The position numbers were made by a program, and so were the translations under genes. A DNA stretch of 8,405 bases from Bacteroidota bacterium (GTDB lineage: Bacteria; Bacteroidota; Bacteroidia; Bacteroidales; F082), in assembly GCA_023396415.1 (NCBI GenBank), contig JAEWWJ010000039.1, forward strand, positions 1-8,405, given 5' to 3'. This document shows positions 5,152 through 8,405 of the stretch, piece by piece (position 1 is the stretch's first letter; each line of letters begins with the position of its first letter). Under the pieces are notes generated by a model. It ran no database searches, was not told the DNA's origin, and saw only the letters and a program-made list of their open reading frames with translations.

Positions 5152-6459
5152 ATGGACCAAGATTTTAAGCCAACAGTTTATCAACTGAAGTCAGTTGCCA
5201 GCGGAAAAACATTTGCCGACAGCGGCTGGCTGCTCGAAGCACCTGACGAAAATGCAGCCACTTTGGTGAGGGCTGAGTACAACATCAAACAACTGCGCTT
5301 GCAGCCTTTGCATTGGGGATTGTATCGCTTCGCGGATTGGCTTCCGGTGAAAAGAATGTTGGCAGGTTCTTCAGCTCCAATCACTTATAAAAGCGAAGCC
5401 TTGGCCGAACGTCTTGGGTTGGAGCATTTGTATATCACTTTTAGCGGCTATTGGCCCGAAAAAGAAGCCACCATGACCACCTGCTCTTTCAAAGAAACGG
5501 AAGCCTATTCGGTTTGTGGGCGCATGGATGAAACGCTGACCAACAAAGTGTTGGTGGTGGCCTCGGCGGGCAATACGGCCAGGGCTTTTGCTAAGGTGTG
5601 CTCCGACAATCATATTCCGCTTTTGCTGTGTGTGCCTTTTGATAACCTCAACGCGTTGTGGTTCGATCAGCCTTTGAACGCTTGTGTGCAATTGGTGTGT
5701 ACGCCCAAAGGGAGCGATTATTTTGATGCCATTCATCTTTCAAACATCATCAGTTCGTTGCAGGGCTTTTATGCCGAAGGCGGAGCAAAAAATATTGCGC
5801 GGCGCGATGGTATGGCCACAACGATGCTTTCGGCAACCACTTTTATTGGTCGCATTCCTGATTATTATTTTCAGGCAGTGGGCAGCGGAACAGGCGCTAT
5901 TGCCGCCTGGGAAGCCAATTTACGTTTGTTAGCTGATGGACGCTTCGGAAGCCGTAAAACGAAGCTGATGGTGTCGCAAAACATTCCATTTCAGCCTATT
6001 TATGAAGCTTGGAAAGCCGGTTCGCGTGCCATGTTGCCTTACAGCGATGATGATGCCCGCGCCCATGTTGAAACCATTGACGCCAAGGTGCTGAGCAATC
6101 GCAGGCCGCCGTATCCTGTTGTTGGTGGTTTGTTTGATGCCCTGCAAGACACCCAAGGTGAAGTGCTGTTGGTTGACAATACCTCGGCGCGTGCTGCCGC
6201 CATTTTGTTTGAAGAATTGGAAGGGATTGACATCCATCCGGCGGCAGCCGTGGCCGTAGCTTCGTTGATGCAGACGGTGAAATCCGGCGACCTTCCGTCC
6301 GATGCTGTTGTCATGCTCAACATCACGGGTGGTGGCGAAGCGCGTTTTAAAGCCGAACACGAGCTTTTTTATTTGAAACCTGCTGTTATACTCAAAGCTG
6401 ATTCTGCTGTGGAAGAGGTGAGAAAAGCAGTGGCGAAGTTGTCGTGGACAGGCTGTTGA
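5152..6459 (+). CDS. Cysteate synthase (PLP-dependent, threonine synthase-like)
   Basis: Cysteate synthase converts O-phospho-L-serine and sulfite to L-cysteate and phosphate. In methanogens this feeds coenzyme M; in Bacteroidota L-cysteate is the head group of sulfonolipids such as capnine. The 435-residue protein is a fold-type II PLP enzyme. It has PITYKSEALAERLGL (76-90), the signature GYWPEK (99-104), TCSFKE with the PLP-binding Lys114, the loop VASAGNTARAFA (136-147), GGAKNIARRDG (210-220), FQAVGSGTGAIAAWEA with the phosphate-binding GSGTG (244-248), NRRPPYPVVGG (316-326), EGIDIHPAAAVAVASL (357-372) and LNITGGG (389-395). GYWPE, RRPPY and EGIDI point to cysteate synthase rather than threonine synthase. 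The N-terminal segment where relatives have a CxxCG zinc ribbon reads SVASG, without cysteines. ATG 5152 is preferred to TTG 5107 because the -7 box lies between them. Confidence 0.85.
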   Translation: MDQDFKPTVYQLKSVASGKTFADSGWLLEAPDENAATLVRAEYNIKQLRLQPLHWGLYRFADWLPVKRMLAGSSAPITYKSEALAERLGLEHLYITFSGYWPEKEATMTTCSFKETEAYSVCGRMDETLTNKVLVVASAGNTARAFAKVCSDNHIPLLLCVPFDNLNALWFDQPLNACVQLVCTPKGSDYFDAIHLSNIISSLQGFYAEGGAKNIARRDGMATTMLSATTFIGRIPDYYFQAVGSGTGAIAAWEANLRLLADGRFGSRKTKLMVSQNIPFQPIYEAWKAGSRAMLPYSDDDARAHVETIDAKVLSNRRPPYPVVGGLFDALQDTQGEVLLVDNTSARAAAILFEELEGIDIHPAAAVAVASLMQTVKSGDLPSDAVVMLNITGGGEARFKAEHELFYLKPAVILKADSAVEEVRKAVAKLSWTGC

Positions 6460-6469
6460 CCCGTTGTTT

Positions 6470-6494
6470 CAAACAAAAAATTATTCCTTGTTTG
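6470..6494 (+). terminator. Weak AT-rich hairpin after cysteate synthase
   Basis: CAAACAA (6470-6476) pairs with TTGTTTG (6488-6494) around an 11-nt loop, 10 bp past the TGA. The stem is perfect but A/T-rich, and a T-rich run (GATTTTGTTTT) follows. It may act with the next hairpin. Confidence 0.35.
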
Positions 6495-6509
6495 GATTTT
6501 GTTTTCAGC

Positions 6510-6538
6510 ATCATCTCCATTTTTATTGGAGAAATGAT
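6510..6538. terminator. Bidirectional hairpin terminator between convergent genes
   Basis: TCTCCA (6514-6519) pairs with TGGAGA (6527-6532) around a 7-nt loop, and the stem extends outward as ATCA with TGAT (6510-6513 with 6535-6538) after a 2-nt bulge. It lies midway in the 94-bp gap between the convergent cysteate synthase and T9SS-cargo genes. A T-rich stretch (CTTTTATTTGCTT) follows on the plus strand, and the minus strand runs into an A-rich segment with some T, so termination is best supported for the plus-strand gene. Confidence 0.5.
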
Positions 6539-6553
6539 ATCACTTTTATTTGC

Positions 6554-8008
6554 TTAAACTTTGATCAAGCGCACAAAAACTTTGATCCCTGTTTCGGACA
6601 TTAAACTCACCAGATAGATTCCTGTTGGTAAATGTCGAACATCAAAAAAACGACAGTTTTCCACACTTTGTCTTGAAACACTTCCTCCTTTCATATCAAA
6701 TATTTCTACGGTAGTCCAACACTTTGAATGATCATTAATCATAACTCTGTTTGTAGCAGGATTTGGAATCAGCGCTATATGGGATGGTCTGGATAAGACC
6801 TTGGTTTTTCCAACAATTATACCTTCTGCGTCAAATCGAACCAGAACCATGTCGTTTCTGATGTTGTAAAGAAAACGCGGGTCGTAATTTTGAACTTTTC
6901 CTGTAGCAATACATCCACCATCTGCCAATGCAATGACATCATTTAGTACATAAGCCCGGATACCATCACCATAACTGGCAACATTAACCTTTTCGTAATT
7001 GGCATCGAGCTTGTTAATCATCAGATATGAAGGGATACCCGGGTATGCGTTTTTCGTGCCTGCAAGTAAAAAGCCATCTTTAATCACCTTGAAAGTGGAG
7101 AAAAAATCAGCAGTATCAACTGCACCGAAATGAACAATAGGAAACACATGTCCATCCAATCCTATCGGTACAACCGCAGGATCCAGGTCAAAGTTAGGGC
7201 TATCCACCTGAAATATTCCGCCTGTATAAAATGTACTGTCATTCAAAAATCCAAAACTGCGCAGTGTGAAATTATATAGATTAGGTATTTCAATCATCGT
7301 ATTCAGAGTAAAATCAGAGTTCAGAATGGTAATATTATCCGAACTGTATTGCGCATATTTCCCTTGGTTACCGAACGAAACAATATCGAACCGGGGTAAT
7401 GCGCTTGAATCCTCCACAAAATTCAACAGTTCGCCCATGGGGGAAAACTCCATATAGAAATACTGTCGCATGCCTGTGTCCGGATTTTCGGGATACCATC
7501 CAAACTGCACCAGGTTGCCCATTTTGTTCGCCCTCGGAGGGAATAAACCTTCATTCAGCTCACTATTTCCAATTATTGTTTCTTCAACTATCTCCATCTC
7601 ATCATTCAGCCATGCTATATACATCTGATAATCACCACTTATAGAGTCGTATGCGGAACCCGAGACCACGATGACGTCGTCAATAAGCCTGAGCATACCA
7701 TATAAGCGTAGCCCGTAACCTTGAAAGGGAGGAAATAAAACACTATCAAATGGCCTAAAATCTACGGTCATTTTGTAAAGGATGTCTGTATATCCATAGT
7801 AGAATGTGATATTGGCATCAGATTTAGCCGGCTCTCCTTTGACTGCATGAAAAAGAAAAACACTTTCGTTCAACAGTAAAAGATCCAATCCTTCTTGATC
7901 AAGGCTGGATGAAGTTTTGAATTCAGTCGTGGCTATTGTTTGACTATAAATGACCGAATTTATTAATAAGCCAATAGTGAGTAACAACAGGCGTGTTAAA
8001 CTAAGCAT
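6554..8008 (-). CDS. Secreted T9SS cargo protein with type A sorting domain and propeller-like repeats
   Basis: The 484-residue protein begins with a signal peptide (MLSLTRLLLLTIGLLINSV, cleaved near YS-Q23). The C-terminal 75 residues are a T9SS type A sorting domain: IALIPNPATNRVMI (411-424), a VEIFDMKGG strand pair (434-442), FFDVRHLPTGIYLVSL (454-469) and a final KVFVRLIKV. It would be exported across the inner membrane by Sec, then across the outer membrane by T9SS, with the domain removed. The middle (about 30-405) is beta-rich with repeated units such as DGFLLAGTKNAYPGIPSYLMINKLD (311-335) and DGGCIATG followed by NDMVLVRFDAEG (363-396), the DGG-x-x-x-x-G...LD pattern found in many Bacteroidota secreted propeller-like proteins. 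I see no catalytic motif, so its role is unknown. Start ATG 8008 is fixed by the signal peptide. No exact -7 box is visible upstream. Confidence 0.88.
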   Translation of the reverse strand: MLSLTRLLLLTIGLLINSVIYSQTIATTEFKTSSSLDQEGLDLLLLNESVFLFHAVKGEPAKSDANITFYYGYTDILYKMTVDFRPFDSVLFPPFQGYGLRLYGMLRLIDDVIVVSGSAYDSISGDYQMYIAWLNDEMEIVEETIIGNSELNEGLFPPRANKMGNLVQFGWYPENPDTGMRQYFYMEFSPMGELLNFVEDSSALPRFDIVSFGNQGKYAQYSSDNITILNSDFTLNTMIEIPNLYNFTLRSFGFLNDSTFYTGGIFQVDSPNFDLDPAVVPIGLDGHVFPIVHFGAVDTADFFSTFKVIKDGFLLAGTKNAYPGIPSYLMINKLDANYEKVNVASYGDGIRAYVLNDVIALADGGCIATGKVQNYDPRFLYNIRNDMVLVRFDAEGIIVGKTKVLSRPSHIALIPNPATNRVMINDHSKCWTTVEIFDMKGGSVSRQSVENCRFFDVRHLPTGIYLVSLMSETGIKVFVRLIKV

Positions 8009-8026
8009 GATACAAGTTTTTAGCGA

Positions 8027-8263
8027 TTATTCTTCGGGCGGATTATAATATACTTTCTTGTAAATAAAAAAATCAATAAGGTGTTGAAACCAAAGTTTAT
8101 TTGTCCATTGTGAATCGAGTGAAGGCCCAATAGTATTTCCGGTATTAAAACAATACCAGTGAAAATACCCAATTATTAAATCATCAAACGCAACTATAGG
8201 GTTGTTTTCATCAATTAGTTGTTTAGAATTTAATAAATATTGACTCAGTACATGACAAAAATT
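8027..8263 (-). pseudogene. Orphan open frame without a usable start codon (78 codons), possible gene remnant
   Basis: On the minus strand 78 codons run open from just after a TAA at 8264-8266 to the TAA at 8027-8029. No ATG, GTG or TTG start lies in frame. The predicted peptide looks protein-like, with segments such as NPIVAFDDLIIGYFHWY and QWTNKLWFQHLIDFFIY and an acidic end, YYNPPEE. An open frame this long is somewhat unlikely by chance in such AT-rich DNA, but not excluded. It could be the 3' end of a decayed gene whose upstream part was lost or frameshifted, or chance. I do not recognise the family. It ends 18 bp before the T9SS cargo start on the same strand. Confidence 0.3.
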
Positions 8264-8333
8264 TTAAATAGCTGAATATCAATTAAATATGTTAATAACT
8301 TTTTGATAACTAATTACAAAAAAGCGATTTAAA

Positions 8334-8367
8334 ATACTGGCATTCAGTATCTTGCAAGAAATATTTC
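8334..8367. repeat. Cluster of three small palindromes
   Basis: Three perfect palindromic elements follow one another in 34 bp: ATACTG-(5 nt)-CAGTAT at 8334-8350, CTTGCAAG at 8351-8358 and GAAATATTTC at 8358-8367. ATACTGG (8334-8340) could alternatively pair with CCAGTAT at 8395-8401. The cluster ends 1 bp before a plus-strand ATG (8369). Such a cluster could be an operator, a REP-like element or a terminator. Confidence 0.6.
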
Positions 8368-8368
8368 G

Positions 8369-8405
8369 ATGTATGACCGCAAGACACACAAACACCAGTA
8401 TCGGG
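8369..8405 (+). CDS. Possible start of a plus-strand gene, perhaps a REP-associated transposase (partial)
   Basis: ATG at 8369 opens a frame reading MYDRKTHKHQYR before the window ends. This resembles the basic, His-rich start (YDP-x-KHHR-type) of Bacteroidota Y1-type REP-associated transposases, which are usually flanked by short palindromes like those just upstream. Only 12 codons are visible and a second ATG in another frame occurs at 8373, so this is a suggestion only. Confidence 0.25.
   Translation, partial: MYDRKTHKHQYR

Larger units (their letters stand above)
8310..8405 (-). other. Open 3' end of a possible minus-strand gene entering from the right (31 codons plus TAG)
   Basis: Read on the minus strand from the window edge, 31 codons are open to TAG at 8310-8312 (PDTGVCVSCGHTSKYF, ending KSLFCN). 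It has four cysteines, two as CVSC. A run this short is weak evidence, and the palindromes at 8334-8367 fall inside it, so it competes with the plus-strand reading of the same DNA. Confidence 0.15.

Noticed and set aside
5060..5220. TTGCCGAC repeated at 5060, 5129 and 5213
   Set aside because: Three 8-bp matches at irregular spacing, one inside the coding region; chance is likely and no regulator is suggested.
5371..6360. Minus-strand frames opposite cysteate synthase
   Set aside because: Histidine- and arginine-rich shadow translations of a well-supported enzyme gene.
8091..8099. TAAACTTTG (minus strand) as promoter of the T9SS cargo gene
   Set aside because: It has one base too many between TA and TTTG, no -33 element at a usable distance, and lies over 80 bp from the start codon.

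Overview
The window looks like a chromosomal segment from a member of the Bacteroidota. The evidence is a secreted protein ending in a type IX secretion (T9SS) type A sorting domain, Bacteroidota-type -7 promoter boxes (TAnnTTTG) before several genes, an OMP_b-brl_2-like porin, a TlpA-like membrane thioredoxin, and a cysteate synthase of the kind used for sulfonolipids (capnine, sulfobacin). Genus and species cannot be read from it.

Layout. Positions 1-96 hold the last codons of a membrane PAP2-family phosphatase (+). A visibly AT-rich type II restriction-modification cassette follows: a 5-methylcytosine methyltransferase with an N-terminal MerR-like helix-turn-helix (175-1413, +), tail to tail and overlapping by 25 bp with an Eco47II/Sau96I-family restriction endonuclease (1389-2153, -). 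Next is a small outer-membrane beta-barrel protein (2236-2901, -). A gene-free stretch of about 300 bp then carries several blocks of imperfect 7-bp repeats. A probable three-gene minus-strand operon runs UPF0316 membrane protein (4378-4977), unrecognised acidic helical protein (3896-4318), TlpA-like thioredoxin (3263-3877). Divergent from it is a cysteate synthase (5152-6459, +). After a hairpin-rich convergent gap comes a 484-residue T9SS cargo protein (6554-8008, -). The last 400 bp hold an orphan open frame without a start codon, a cluster of small palindromes and the edge of a possible further gene.

How the genes relate. The methyltransferase and endonuclease form one defence system, probably with GGNCC specificity. 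A perfect 7-bp inverted repeat between the methyltransferase -7 box and its ATG is a good candidate operator for its own HTH domain. The thioredoxin, UPF0316 protein and small helical protein look co-transcribed, but no shared function is evident. Cysteate synthase would supply L-cysteate for sulfonolipids of the outer membrane; the acyltransferase and reductase of that pathway are not in this window.

I did not find an obviously new system. The best leads are the self-regulated R-M cassette, the heptamer repeat blocks, the uncharacterised middle gene of the thioredoxin operon, and the palindrome cluster at the right edge, which may precede a REP-associated transposase.
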